Source: Lotus japonicus (lineage: Eukaryota > Streptophyta > Magnoliopsida > Fabales > Fabaceae). From it: DNA of 64,000 nucleotides. Where the stretch lies: positions 73,456,732 through 73,520,731 of the forward strand of contig NC_080044.1 in assembly GCF_012489685.1 (NCBI RefSeq). The letters are read 5' to 3'. Shown piece by piece: positions 21,605 through 32,103 of the stretch. The translations under genes and the position numbers were made by a program. Below the pieces are notes generated by a model. That model saw nothing but the letters and a program-made list of their open reading frames with translations. It did no database searches and was not told the origin of the DNA. How positions within the stretch are numbered: position 1 is the stretch's first letter; each line of letters begins with the position of its first letter.

Positions 21605-23076
21605 GGGTTAAAAACTATAACCGTCTCTGAACTTTGAGCGAGATTTGAAAACCGTCCCTCGCCGTAAAATTATCTAAAAACCGTCCTCAGACTATTGAAA
21701 ACTAAATTGACCCGTCCCTCCGACCACCATCCCTCCGGCGAGGCCCTTATGTGGCACGCCACGTCATTTAATGAGATGACGTGTATTTTTTATTATTATT
21801 TAAAATTAAAAAAATTCCTAATTATTTTATTTAAGCCAATTATCCTAAATTAACCATAAATCCCCAAATTAACCCTAAACCCCCTTTGAACCCAGAAATC
21901 TTGCAAGGTTCCATCTTTGTACATTCTGCATTGAACATCGTTCTTGTAACAGAGTAAAAATAGAGCTGGAGAACAATGGGTTCGTGCCTCACCAACACAG
22001 CAAGAAAAGAAAAAGGGGTGGATCATAACAAGGGAAAAAATCAGAAAAATGGTTCCTTTCAACTGGGGAACAACACTACTAGTATTGTAGAAACAGAGTA
22101 AAAACAGAGCTCAGTTCAGTTCAAGAACAATGTTGAAGAAGAGAAGGAAAACACTGCATCAGAAGCAGATTGTGGAACGTACAATGCAGATTGTTGGGTG
22201 GAGGCTGGAGAGGGAAGAGAACCAAAAACCACTGCCACCGCCCCCAACCTCACGCACCACCACACACCACCACGCCCACCCACCACCACGGCACAAACCC
22301 ATCACCCCCAATCTCACGCACCACCACACACCACCATGCCCACCCACCACCACGGCACAAACCCATCACCCCTAACCTCACGCACCACCACGCCCACACA
22401 CCACCACGCTCACCCACCACCACAGCACAAACCCATCACCCCCAACCTCACCAACCCAAAAACCCATACCCACCACCCCCAACCTCACCAACCCAGAAAC
22501 CCATACCCACCTCCAGAGCAAAAACCGACCACCCTTACTCCCACCACCCTCACCCCCATCGGACAACCTCCACCACCCAGAAACCCAAACCCAACCCCAC
22601 AGATCTGTCAAGAAAATCAGAAAAAAAAAAAAAAAAAAAAGAGAAGAAGAAGAAGAAGAAACTAACATAGCAGCAAGAACATGGGGCTGCAACAAGAAGC
22701 AAGAAGAAGATGAAGATGAATGAATATTTTGAAAATGAAGATGAATGAATATTTTGATTCAGGGAGATGAAATGAGATTTAGGGTTTTTTTTATGGAAGG
22801 GAAGGAGGTGTGATGAATGAATATTTTGAAAAATTATAAAAAAAAAATTAATTGCTAATTAGGAATTTTTTTAATTTTAAATTATAAAAAAAATCCACGT
22901 CGGACTCTCATTAATTGACGTGGACAGCCACGTAAGCGCTGGCCGGACCTGGGGCTGCCGGAGGGACGAGTCCAAATTATTTTCAATAGTCTGAGGATGG
23001 TTTTCAGATAATTTTCCGGCGAGGGACGGTTTTCAAAACTCGCTCAAAGTTCAGGGACGGTTATAGTTTTTAACCC
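21605..23076. mobile_element. Non-autonomous Mutator-like element (MULE)
   Basis: Long inverted termini start GGGTTAAAAACTATAACCGTC on the left and mirror this on the right; similarity continues imperfectly for ~250 bp inward. A perfect 9-bp target duplication TTGAAATTA lies at 21596-21604 and 23077-23085. 1,472 bp. The interior has no transposase but carries a Pro/His/Thr-coding tandem repeat and may be a captured gene 5' end (Pack-MULE type). It sits just upstream of the PPR gene. Confidence 0.9.
22240..22600 (+). repeat. C-rich tandem repeat, ~62-bp period, inside the MULE
   Basis: Three to four degenerate copies of a CACCACCACGCCCACC / ACAAACCCATCACCCC unit, then shorter CCAACCTCACCAACCC units. 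Two overlapping plus-strand frames are open (22170-22670 and 22198-22665), both Pro/His/Thr-rich, because a purine-poor strand rarely forms stops. Coding function is doubtful. Confidence 0.75.
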
Positions 23077-23085
23077 TTGAAATTA

Positions 23086-23669
23086 TGGCAGTTTAAACGG
23101 TGGCAAAACAACCGCCATAAATATATGTCCGTGGGAAAATATGCGGGAACTTGCACTTTGTACATTGTCGCGGTTTTGACGGTTGCAATTTGATGCTGTA
23201 ATATTTTTCCAAAAAATTATCACGGCCCGCGGGCGATACTCTATTTTTTTCTTTTTGACTTTCTTTCTTAGAGACGAATATCAATCTGGCACAAAATCCT
23301 GTTATATACTAGTTAGGTAATTAAAAAAAAATTATTCTCTAATAGTAAATGAATAAGTTTCAAAGGTACACTATCTTGGTAAAAAAAGGGCTGCCAAGTC
23401 ATATTTGTCATCTTTCAATCAGCTGAAACTTCACAAGGTGTTGGTTTCTGCCTTACAATAGAATATTTCCATTTTTATATATTCAAATAAAACTAAAATT
23501 AGCTAATTGTACAAAAGGCAAAAGCATGTCAATGTAAGTTCATTTATCTCGGGCAACAATTGGCTATTGATAGCCGAAGAAATCTTGAGACAAGAATTAA
23601 TCAAACAGGGTCACACAAATTCCTACCAATCATCAAAAGTTGACATAATTTTGGCTTGCACTCTCTCAA
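23086..23669. other. Intergenic and promoter region of polcalcin 1
   Basis: About 23530-23680 is conserved with the region before the second polcalcin (CTCGGG..AA.A.TTGGCTAT, TTGAGAC.AGAATTAATCA, TTGACATAATT, TAGCTTGCA or TGGCTTGCA). The remainder is AT-rich with no gene seen. Confidence 0.55.
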
Positions 23670-23678
23670 TATAAATTA
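23670..23678 (+). promoter_or_regulatory. TATA box, polcalcin 1
   Basis: TATAAATTA, 120 bp before the ATG, in the same context as in the paralogue promoter at 26866. Confidence 0.65.
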
Positions 23679-23789
23679 GCTCCACCAGTGATCCTCTTCC
23701 TATCATTTAGCAACAACGCCGAGTCTTTAGAGGACACCCTCATTTCACCTTCAATTCCTCTCGTGTTCATCAAGAAAATTAAAGCTAAT

Positions 23790-24032
23790 ATGGGTGATAG
23801 AGCTGAATGTGAGCGTGTTTTCAAGCGCTTTGATGTGAATGGCGATGGCAAGATCTCTCTGGCTGAGTTTGCAGATGCTCTCAAAGTGTTAGGCTTAACA
23901 TCTCAGGAGGAAGTTCAGCGTCGAATGGCGGAAATTGATAAGGATGGTGATGGTTATATCACATTGGAAGAGTTAGTTGAATTTGATAGCGCCCATCCTA
24001 ACTTGATGAAGGATGTTTTGAAGAAACTCTAA
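23790..24032 (+). CDS. Polcalcin-like two-EF-hand calcium-binding protein, copy 1
   Basis: 80 aa, the usual polcalcin size. I chose the ATG at 23790 over an in-frame ATG at 23688 because MGDRAECERVFKRFD aligns with the paralogue and family start. EF-hand 1 loop is residues 15-26 (DVNGDGKISLAE) and EF-hand 2 loop is residues 50-61 (DKDGDGYITLEE); both have canonical Asp/Asn/Asp and final Glu ligands. The C-terminus is NLMKDVLKKL. Polcalcins are small cytosolic Ca2+-binding proteins of pollen and known cross-reactive allergens; pollen expression here is inferred from family. Intronless, one of a tandem pair. Confidence 0.94.
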   Translation: MGDRAECERVFKRFDVNGDGKISLAEFADALKVLGLTSQEEVQRRMAEIDKDGDGYITLEELVEFDSAHPNLMKDVLKKL

Positions 24033-24245
24033 GCTTTCTGCATTTGGTTTCAATGTTCTTATATTGCCATTAAAAATCTTATTTCTTTCTTGTTACCATA
24101 TTTTTATATATTCAGAAGTTTTAAGTTGTGGAGTAGTATATATAAAAATTTGTAATATTAAATACAAATTAATTACAAATTAATTAACCATTTCATAGTG
24201 AGGAATCCCTTTCCTGGTCTTCAAAAGCAAGATATCTAATTCCCC

Positions 24246-24810
24246 AAATTCTGAAAGTGCATTATCATAGCATATATGCATGCAATAATTTTCAAGGTGA
24301 TTATCCAGTGCCAAAAGTTCTATAGTGGAAATCTGTAGGAAACAAATGAGCCAAATGAATCATTTTTCTTTTATCAAAACAAATGAATCTCTTGGAATTA
24401 AGTTCGATACCAAAGAGAAGCAACTCAATATTCACTTTGATTGATAAAATAGTTATTCAACTCTTGAAGTTGTCGATCAATCACTTACTAGATTAATTCA
24501 ACTTATAATTATGAAAATTAGTAATTGCACTAATTTTGAAAGTGCATTATTAGAGCATATATCCCTGAAATAATTGTAAGGTGATTATCCAGTGCTAAAA
24601 GTTCTACATGAGAAAATTTGAAGGAAACAAATGAGCCAGACGAATCATTTTTTCTTTATCAAATACAATGAATGAATCACTTGAAACTAAGCAAGCTACA
24701 AAAGAAGCAACTCAATTTTCACTTTGATCGATGAATTAACTATTTAACTCGTGAAGCTGTTGATCAATCACCTTGCTACTAGAACGATTTAACTTAAAAT
24801 GATGCAAATT
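24246..24810 (+). repeat. Diverged tandem duplication, ~285-bp unit
   Basis: Units of about 24246-24530 and 24531-24810 share CTGAAAGTGCATTA-like starts, GGTGATTATCCAGTGC, AGGAAACAAATGAGCCA, GAAGCAACTCAAT and a GATCAATCAC block, with many substitutions. Non-coding, downstream of polcalcin 1. Confidence 0.75.
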
Positions 24811-24984
24811 ATAAATTTTGTCCATTTTGTGCCTTGATCTTCCTTATGTTTGAAAGGTACTAGTCATATATTAGGAATAGCATCATTGTTCCTTTTACAA
24901 AATAATGAAATCTCATTGAGAAAAGAATGTCAACCATCATCTCTTTAACTTGCAACCACTAATTTTCTTGTACATCGAAAAAAT

Positions 24985-25080
24985 AAATTGCACATGTTAG
25001 GAATCGATCCCTGAACCTCCCCTTATCCAACCAATATGTTCATCAGCTCCTACCACTTGAGCTATCATACGGGGATTGCG
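24985..25080 (-). mobile_element. tRNA-derived SINE (minus strand)
   Basis: On the minus strand, box A-like TAGCTCAAGTGG (25053-25064) and box B-like GGTTCAGGGATCGATTCC (25000-25017) are about 36 nt apart, as in tRNA-derived SINEs. A T-rich 3' tail follows. Exact ends and target duplication were not resolved. Confidence 0.6.
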
Positions 25081-26011
25081 ACCTTTATTTTGACACAGTA
25101 GCCCAAAGCATAGCATTTAAAATATCATGATCACTTCTTTTGTACTACTTGAGAATTGAGATAACTCATTAGTAGTCCCAAAATATTTTTTATCAAAATT
25201 AAAAAGGTTTCATAGAATTCTACAAAGTAAATGCTTTAACTTATTTCTTTTTACTTTCTTCTTATATTTGGGTTGGAGCGTCCTTATTTTTCCTTTAATA
25301 AAAATTTTGGCTTATAAAAAAATGTTTCAGCTTTTTGGTATAAACTTATTCCATATTCCTCCAAAATTTCAAGCACATAAACCTTTGAAGATAACAAAGA
25401 AATTATACTAAATAATGTATCATAATGTTAGCCTCATATGGTATCCCAGGTGCTTAATTGTAATAATAATCACAAGAGATTTTTCCTTTTTCCGGTTCTT
25501 CTTTCACCTTAAAAGTTTGATTTTCACGAAGAATATCTCGAAACTAGCTCACATAAAGCTCTAAATTACATTATACAAATTAGCAATTGTAATAAAAAAT
25601 AATGCAATTTTTAACATGTTTTTTTTTTTTTATTTTCTACATTGTAAGCTGACACTATTTAGAAGTGGTTATACGACTGAAGTTAATTTTTATGAATTTG
25701 TGTTGGCTCTTATGCCAAGTGAGTTATGTCAGGGTCGAAGTCGGTTAAACTGACACTAAATAGTTAGATTCAACCTGTTTAATGTAAGCCCCGATGCTAA
25801 CCGTAAGCCAGCACTAAATCGGCATTAGTATAAACTTTTACTTACTTAACGTTGACTTATAGTCAATGCTAAAAATTTGGGATTTTGTGGTGCCTTTTTA
25901 GCGGCGGTTGGTGTAACCGCTACTACCATTTTAACTAGGACTCAGAATTGTGACTAATTAGTGGCGGCTAATTAATTAATTAATTAATTCAGGGTTGTTA
26001 TATACTGTAAA
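25081..26011. other. Intergenic; possible CACTA-type fragment
   Basis: No gene. From about 25650 to 25950 there are repeated GACACTA.ATAGT and GCGGCGGTTGGTGTAACCGC-type motifs that resemble CACTA subterminal sequence, but no terminus was found. Confidence 0.35.
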
Positions 26012-26531
26012 GAGATTAATTTCTATGCACCGACGGTGTAAATAAGTTTTACACCATCATTCAATCACATCCCTCCATTTTGTTAGCTTACAATTAATTT
26101 TGAATTTAATAATATCTAAAATAGAAAATGGAAGGTTGTGATTGAATGATGGTGTAAAACTTTTTACACCGTCGGTGCATAGAAATTAATCTCTACTGTA
26201 AATGAGATTAATTTCTATGCACCGACGGTGTAAATAAGTTTTACACCATCATTCAATCACATCCCTCCATTTTGTTAGCTTACAATTAATTTTGAATTTA
26301 ATAATATCTAAAATAGAAAATGGAAGGTTGTGATTGAATGATGGTGTAAAACTTTTTACACCGTCAGTGCATAGAAATTAATCTCTACTGTAAATGAGAT
26401 TAATTTCTATGCACCGACGGTGTAAATAAGTTTTACACCATCATTCAATCACATCCCTCCATTTTGTTAGCTTACAATTAATTTTGAATTTAATAATATT
26501 TAAAATAGAAAATGGAAGGTTGTGATTGAAT
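26012..26531. repeat. Palindromic MITE in 2.7 tandem copies (192-bp period)
   Basis: Units start with GAGATTAATTTCTATGCACC at 26012, 26204 and 26396. A full unit (26012-26193) is a palindrome-ended MITE, with ends mirrored to GGTGCATAGAAATTAATCTC. Units are separated by TACTGTAAAT, which matches the left flank TACTGTAAA, the likely 9-bp target duplication. The third unit is cut at about 26531. Copies are almost identical. Confidence 0.9.
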
Positions 26532-26865
26532 ATTATTACTCCATGCATTAGAGGGCTTTATGAACTATAATTTATTGCTAATCATCTTGTATCAAATTAA
26601 ACACTACTAATACATATCTTAGTTATTTTCATTCATTCAGGATTTAAGGAATCAATAACCAATCAAATGAGTTTAGAATCTATTCTTATGTTTCGGTTTT
26701 GTAAAATTTAGCATTTTTGTTTATGGTATGAGTGCAAGTCCATAAATCTCGGGTAATAGTTGGCTATAGAATGTTGATGAAAGTTTGAGACCAGAAATTA
26801 ATCATCAGGAGTCACACAATTCTAGCCCATCAATTCTTGACATAATTATAGCTTGCATGTTCTTA
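26532..26865. other. Promoter region of polcalcin 2
   Basis: 26730-26880 is conserved with the upstream region of polcalcin 1, so the duplication included at least 150 bp of promoter. The truncated end of the third MITE copy adjoins this region. Confidence 0.6.
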
Positions 26866-26874
26866 TATAAATTA
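26866..26874 (+). promoter_or_regulatory. TATA box, polcalcin 2
   Basis: TATAAATTA, 106 bp before the ATG, conserved in position with the paralogue. Confidence 0.65.
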
Positions 26875-26979
26875 ACTCCGGAATTGATCCTATGATGAAT
26901 CAACAAACAATTAAAACCCTTGCATTCAACTTTTTAACCATCATTCTTTCTTCGATCATCAAGAAATATTGAAGGTAAC

Positions 26980-27225
26980 ATGGCTGCAGATAGAGCAGAG
27001 TGTGAGCGCATTTTCAAGCGCTTTGATGTGAATGGCGATGGGAAGATCTCTTTGGCTGAATTTGCAGATGCTCTCAAAGTGCTAGGCTTAACTTCTCAGG
27101 AGGAAGTTCAGCGTCGAATGGCCGAAATTGATAAAGATGGTGATGGCTTTATCACACTCGAAGAGTTGATTGAATTTCACACCACCAGCCCAAACCTCAT
27201 GAAGGATGTCTTGAAGAAACTCTAA
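26980..27225 (+). CDS. Polcalcin-like two-EF-hand calcium-binding protein, copy 2
   Basis: 81 aa, starting MAADRAECERIFKRFD. Both EF-hand loops are intact (DVNGDGKISLAE and DKDGDGFITLEE). It differs from copy 1 mainly at the N-terminus (one extra residue), at Y/F in loop 2 and in the stretch before NLMKDVLKKL (EFHTTSP versus EFDSAHP). Same strand, about 3.2 kb downstream of copy 1, intronless. High identity at both DNA and promoter level indicates a local duplication, with the intervening SINE and MITEs probably inserted later. Confidence 0.94.
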   Translation: MAADRAECERIFKRFDVNGDGKISLAEFADALKVLGLTSQEEVQRRMAEIDKDGDGFITLEELIEFHTTSPNLMKDVLKKL

Positions 27226-27559
27226 GCTATCTGCATTTTGTTGAATATATTCTTATTCCCATATTAAAAACCTTCTCGTGGGATTGTTATGAATTTTTGT
27301 TATTTAATTGAGAATGGTTTCGATGTTTATGTGGGGCTTTCTTTGGGTTATGAAAAGATAGTCATCACCATCACCACTTCTTTCTATTTTTTATTTTTCA
27401 GTAATTAAGTGTATCTATATGTCTCACCAATAGACAAATAAAAGTCATTTGTCTGAGTGCTTTTGAATTTTTAATGGTTTCTTTTTTCTTTTATCAGCTG
27501 AATGTTATAATTACATGTATATTTGTTGTTTTACATTTCTTTTCTTTGCATTTTTATTG

Positions 27560-27632
27560 TGTGTCGGTTTCGAACTGAGGACTTGGTATAGAGGACAATC
27601 TCCAAACCAACAAACCACTGAGCAAACCATGC
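27560..27632 (-). mobile_element. Probable tRNA-derived SINE fragment (minus strand)
   Basis: The minus strand has box A-like TTTGCTCAGTGG (27615-27626) and box B-like AGTTCGAAACC (27566-27576). Ends undefined; could be chance. Confidence 0.45.
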
Positions 27633-28015
27633 ATCTTATATTCTTTTCTTGGGTCTTACTGTATTATTTTCCAAAACATTTCTAGTCATTTTAAGTTAGT
27701 TTTGCCCTTTAAGTAAATATTTATTCTTGAACAACAGAACATATCATTAATTGATCAGCAGCTGAGTACAAACTCCCCAAAAGAAATATGCAGGCATATT
27801 AATAATGGTCACTAGGAGTTCATAGATCAACTTGCCTAATATGCATCCCTGTTTTGCTAGTTTCTTTGTAAATTCGTTTAACTCCCTAAATGCAAGAACA
27901 ACACTAAAATAGTTAACTTCCTTCCTTAATAAATGATGTAGCACGGTTGGCGGCACTCTTCAAAGATGATGTCACTCGTCCTGATTGCGTCCGACGTCCG
28001 AATGACTATCTATAA
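27633..28015. other. Intergenic, nothing recognised
   Basis: A short minus-strand frame (27747-27956) has no recognisable family and is probably not a gene. Confidence 0.4.
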
Positions 28016-28765
28016 TCTATAACTACTACAAAGGGATAACATTTTGTCACTATTCACATTAGGGTTTTTCATAAATGTTGCTGAGGTGCACCATAAGGAA
28101 CATTTTTTGTTATTTTTTGGTTTTTTATTTGGTTTAAATTGAAGTTTTAAAATTATTAGGTTATGCTTCAAAAGTTATTTTTTGTTTGAATTTACTTTGG
28201 TTGAGTTTGGTGGAAATAATTTCATATTGTTTATTTTTAGCTCTATGTAATAATTCTTTAAATAGATGATATTTGTTAATATTTATTATGTGGATATTAA
28301 TATTGGTAGTATAGAGTATTCAAAAAAAAATATTGATAGTATATATTATTGTAGGCCTAAATAATAGAAATAAAAAATTATGAAATTAAGTATTGAGATT
28401 ATTATTAATTTGATATATGATACGAAATTAATAACTGTGTGTCTAAATAATAGAAATAAGAAATTATGAAATTAAGTATTGAGATTAATAATCATTTGAT
28501 CTAGGATATATATTTTTTATTTAGAGAAAATGATTATGTTCCAAGTTCCTTATTTTTTATATTTTGTAGGTGTTCATGGAAAATTTGACAATTTAAATTT
28601 ATTTTATAATATTGGATAGTTTTAAGACTTAATATTAAATTATGAAAATTTATAATACGTAGCTACTTGGATGGTAATAGATATGAATTGTGAAATTTGT
28701 TTTTACTTAAATATAATTTTGGAATAAGAGTGATAATTAATTTGTTGTAATCAATCATATATCTA
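28016..28765 (+). mobile_element. Helitron 5' end, copy A (3' end not found)
   Basis: A|TCTATAACTACTACAAAGGG at 28016 matches the termini at 28766 and 32104. Similarity among the three extends about 70-100 bp (CTATTCACAT.AGGGTTTT). The body is AT-rich and includes a ~90-bp tandem duplication around 28350-28510. No CTRR end with hairpin lies before the next 5' end, so this copy is truncated or continuous with the next. Confidence 0.6.
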
Positions 28766-29888
28766 TCTATAACTACTACAAAGGGATAATATTTTTTCCA
28801 CTATTCACATAAGGGTTTTTCTCCCATGTAATGAAGGTTTATTTTAAGCTTATTATGTGGTTACTTTATGTTATTTTAGTTGGTGGTAATCAGCTTTATT
28901 TTCCTTTTCACCATTTTTCTACTTTTCTGACTACTTTTCATGTTTTTTTCATCTTCTCTGATATCTAATGTTACTTTTGAAGAAAAACTGAACTTTTGAG
29001 CATACTTTTTGATAGTTTAAAACCATTATAACTTTTCTTCTAATCTATTTAATCCCTCCAACCACCCACATTCGAAGGTTTTTGTTCATAACTTATTACT
29101 CTCGTGTTTTGGGGTTGATAAGGTGGGGTTTTGATGGCTGGGTGTGGCGACAAGAAAGGAGATGATGGTCTCATGATCTGAGTTCATCGTTCAATATGGT
29201 ATGAGAAGATTCTTGAAGCTTTCTCTTCTCTCCCTGGTGAGCTTATTTTCCCAGCTTCAACAATGGCATTTTCGGTTGGCAATCACCTCCTTCTTGCTCC
29301 TCTCCTTCAATCTGGTTCGTGATTTGTGTTCTCTGATTTTCTATCTGGCTCTGGTTTTCAACACTGCCTACAGATTCGCGTACTAATTGCGATTCAGGTT
29401 CTCACTGATTTATGATTTTCGATTTCTGGTTCTGGTTTTGTGCATGGAGATTTCGCCTCTTCTCCACTTTGTGATTTCAGATTTCTCCCTTGCGTTTTCG
29501 GAATTCAGCATCGGGATTTTCGTTTCTTTTTTCTTCTTCAGAACTTCCTGATTGTGTCCAATGGAAGATCTAGTGAATGTTTACCACCTTCATCCTTCGG
29601 ATAATCCTGGTTTGCTCGCGCATTGAGGAGGTAACCAATTCTTTCGGCCCTTTCTTTCATGCTTACTTGTATAATGCTAAATAGTATACACCACTTGATT
29701 AGATTTTGAAAAGAATTTGGATAATCATAACTTACAAGGATGTTCAATAGTGAATGGTCACCCCCCACACTACTTCTTCTCCAACACACAGGTTCAAATC
29801 TCTTACCTTTCTTCCATCCTATGCTATTCCTCTGAATTTCTTCCGTAACGTTATTGTTTGCTTTCTAAACAGTTCACAGGTCTGCACC
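28766..29888 (+). mobile_element. Helitron 5' end, copy B, with possible captured DNA
   Basis: A|TCTATAACTACTACAAAGGG at 28766. About 29100-29640 has higher GC and gene-like composition (a TTC/CTC-rich stretch around ATG 29262) and could be a captured leader or exon. I could not identify it. The right limit of this element is unknown. Confidence 0.5.
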
Positions 29889-32103
29889 ATGGCTTCTTCT
29901 GCAGACCCACTTACTCTCATGCTCAAAACAAAGTGCAACCCATCAAAGCTTCCGTTGCAGCACTCCCATTTCCATTGTTTCAACCTCCCAAAGTTGAAGA
30001 ATCAACGTCTGAGGTAAATCCCATTTTGTTGTTGTTGTTCATAGTATGGAAGTTATAACTAGGACCAGAGACTGTTAAATTAGTTTATAAATAGAAAATA
30101 TTGATTGAGTAGAGTGAGTTAGTGAGTATTGTTTCTATAATTTGATGGGGTTTTAGAAGATAGTGTACAATTAATATTGAGATTCAGTATCTTATTTCAT
30201 GAAAGACCAGCCTTTGGATGAATTCTTTATGGGGTTTCTGTTTTGATGAGTGTTGTGATTTTTCTTACTTTTTTTTTGTTGTTGATTTGTTTGTTTCTTT
30301 AGTTGGAGCCTGCAGACCCTGACTTCTACCGGATAGGTTATGTCCGGAGCATGCGAGCTTACAGAATTGATTTTAAGGAAGAGCCAGATGGTTTTGGTGT
30401 GTATGCTTCCAAAGATGTAGAACCTCTTCGCCGGCCAAGGGTGAGTATCTTCATTTAAGACTTTTGCAATTGATGGCACTATACTTACAATCAGGTTGAG
30501 TAGATAATTGCACACATAATACATAGTTAGTTATTTGCATAATGTCCTTTATTAGGAGTTGTTGATGACTGTTTATCCTAATGATGTACTTGGACAGGTT
30601 ATAATGGAAATTCCCCTTGAATTGATGCTAACCATAAGCAAGAAGCTACCGGGGATGTTTTTCCCTTATATAATTCTCATTGGTCATCCAATATTTGATA
30701 TTATCAACTCGACAAATCCATAGGTAATTGGAATTCTCCTCTAAAGCCATTAGTTCATAATAAGATATAATTGATATGCTTGATTTTTTTTTTCATGATA
30801 AGTACACAAGTTATCAAATTGTCACCCCTTGTTGTAACAATAGTATGTACTCAAAAAGTAAACAACCCTTTTATAGTCATCTGCCTAATGTTATTGTGTT
30901 AATCTTTGTGGCAGACAGATTTGGACTTAAGGTTAGCATGCCTCCTCTTATATGCATTTGACTGCCAGGAAAACTTTTGGCAGTTATATGGTGACTTCTT
31001 ACCAAGCGCAGATGAGAGCACTAGCTTACTTATATCTACAGAGGTGCGTGATAATTTTCAGTTGAGCCACAAAATTCATATGAGCTCTCTTAAGTTGGGT
31101 TGGAATCCTTTGTAATATTAAGGAAGGGCATTATGCAATCCTTTTTGCAATTACTGTAATTTTTTGGAATAAACTTTGTGACATCTGATCCTTTTTTGCA
31201 ATGGCTGTGATTTTAGTCCTTCTTTGAGTATGAGCACCAAGGGTTGGTACTGGCTGTTATCTTTGAAGGTTTGGTGTGTGTGGCGCTATAATTCTGTAGT
31301 CTGAGGTGGTTAGTAAATCTGGCTGGTAACTCTTTGCTTATTTCACTTTTGAAAATTCCTTGCTGCTGACCTCCTCAAGAATTCTTAATCTATGGTTAAC
31401 TGAGAGATGGGGTATATGTCATGAGATGCAAGAACCTTGGCTGTGTTCTGGTTTAATTATGCAGAATTTGTCTTGCACTTTGATGACTTTGATGTCTGTG
31501 GAAGTGGATAAATGTTGATGGCTTTGAGGGGCTGATGTGTGGTGCCTACTTGAAGATTTATGCCTGGCTTGGATCATATCTTTGTTGTTTGATGATTGTT
31601 GTCTTCTGTTTTTCTTACTCTTTTAGCTTTCTTTAGCTTTCTTTTTGCTGTCATCTTGTGCATGTGTTGCTTGTTGTGAGTCTCGTGGCTACTTCTATTT
31701 GTTTTCCTGTTTTAACTCTTGTGTTATGCTTACTTGGGAGAGCTTTGTTGCCGAGACTCTTTTATTATATCTATTGTGATTGCCTTTTCAAAAAAAAAAC
31801 TTTGTGACATATGGTGTTGATTTGTATATCCAGGAGGAACTTTTGGAGCTGCAAGATCCTAATCTTGCTTCTACTTTGAGAAGTCAGCAACAACGAGCCT
31901 TAGAATTCTGGGAGAAAAACTGGGTAAAAAGCAAAGTGTTCTTGTTGAATTTGTTAGCTTTCCATTATGCACATACCTTATTTTGTGTTACTAACAAATT
32001 GTGTAATCTTGTCAGCATAGTGGTGCACCCCTTAAAATAAAGCGTCTTGCTCGTGATCCTCAGAGGTTCATTTGGGCAGTAGGTATTGCACAATCACGAT
32101 GTA
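29889..32103 (+). pseudogene. Truncated SET-domain (Rubisco LSMT-like) methyltransferase gene
   Basis: Six exons with good splice sites: 29889-30013, 30303-30440, 30598-30723, 30915-31043, 31834-31923 and 32016-32103. The translation matches plastid SET-domain protein-lysine methyltransferases of the At5g14260 / Rubisco LSMT-like family: PADPDFYRIGYVRS, DGFGVYASKDVEP, VIMEIPLELMLTISKKLPGM, GHPIFDIINSTNP, DLRLACLLLYAFD, FWQLYGDFLPSADE, ELQDPNLASTLRSQQQRALEFWEKNW and RDPQRFIWAVGIAQSR. It is broken: exon 1 needs a 1-bp shift to join ATG (MASSADPLTLM) to the conserved IKASVAALPFPLFQPPKVEE, and exon 3 ends in TAG where Glu is expected. Coding ends abruptly at the Helitron terminus (32104). Most of the catalytic domain and the C-terminal substrate domain are missing. 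Confidence 0.85.

Noticed and set aside
26012..26531. CRISPR-like regular repeat spacing
   Set aside because: The 192-bp units are palindromic MITE copies in a plant genome, with no unique spacers.
27747..27956. Minus-strand 69-aa frame
   Set aside because: No recognisable domain; composition like surrounding AT-rich DNA.
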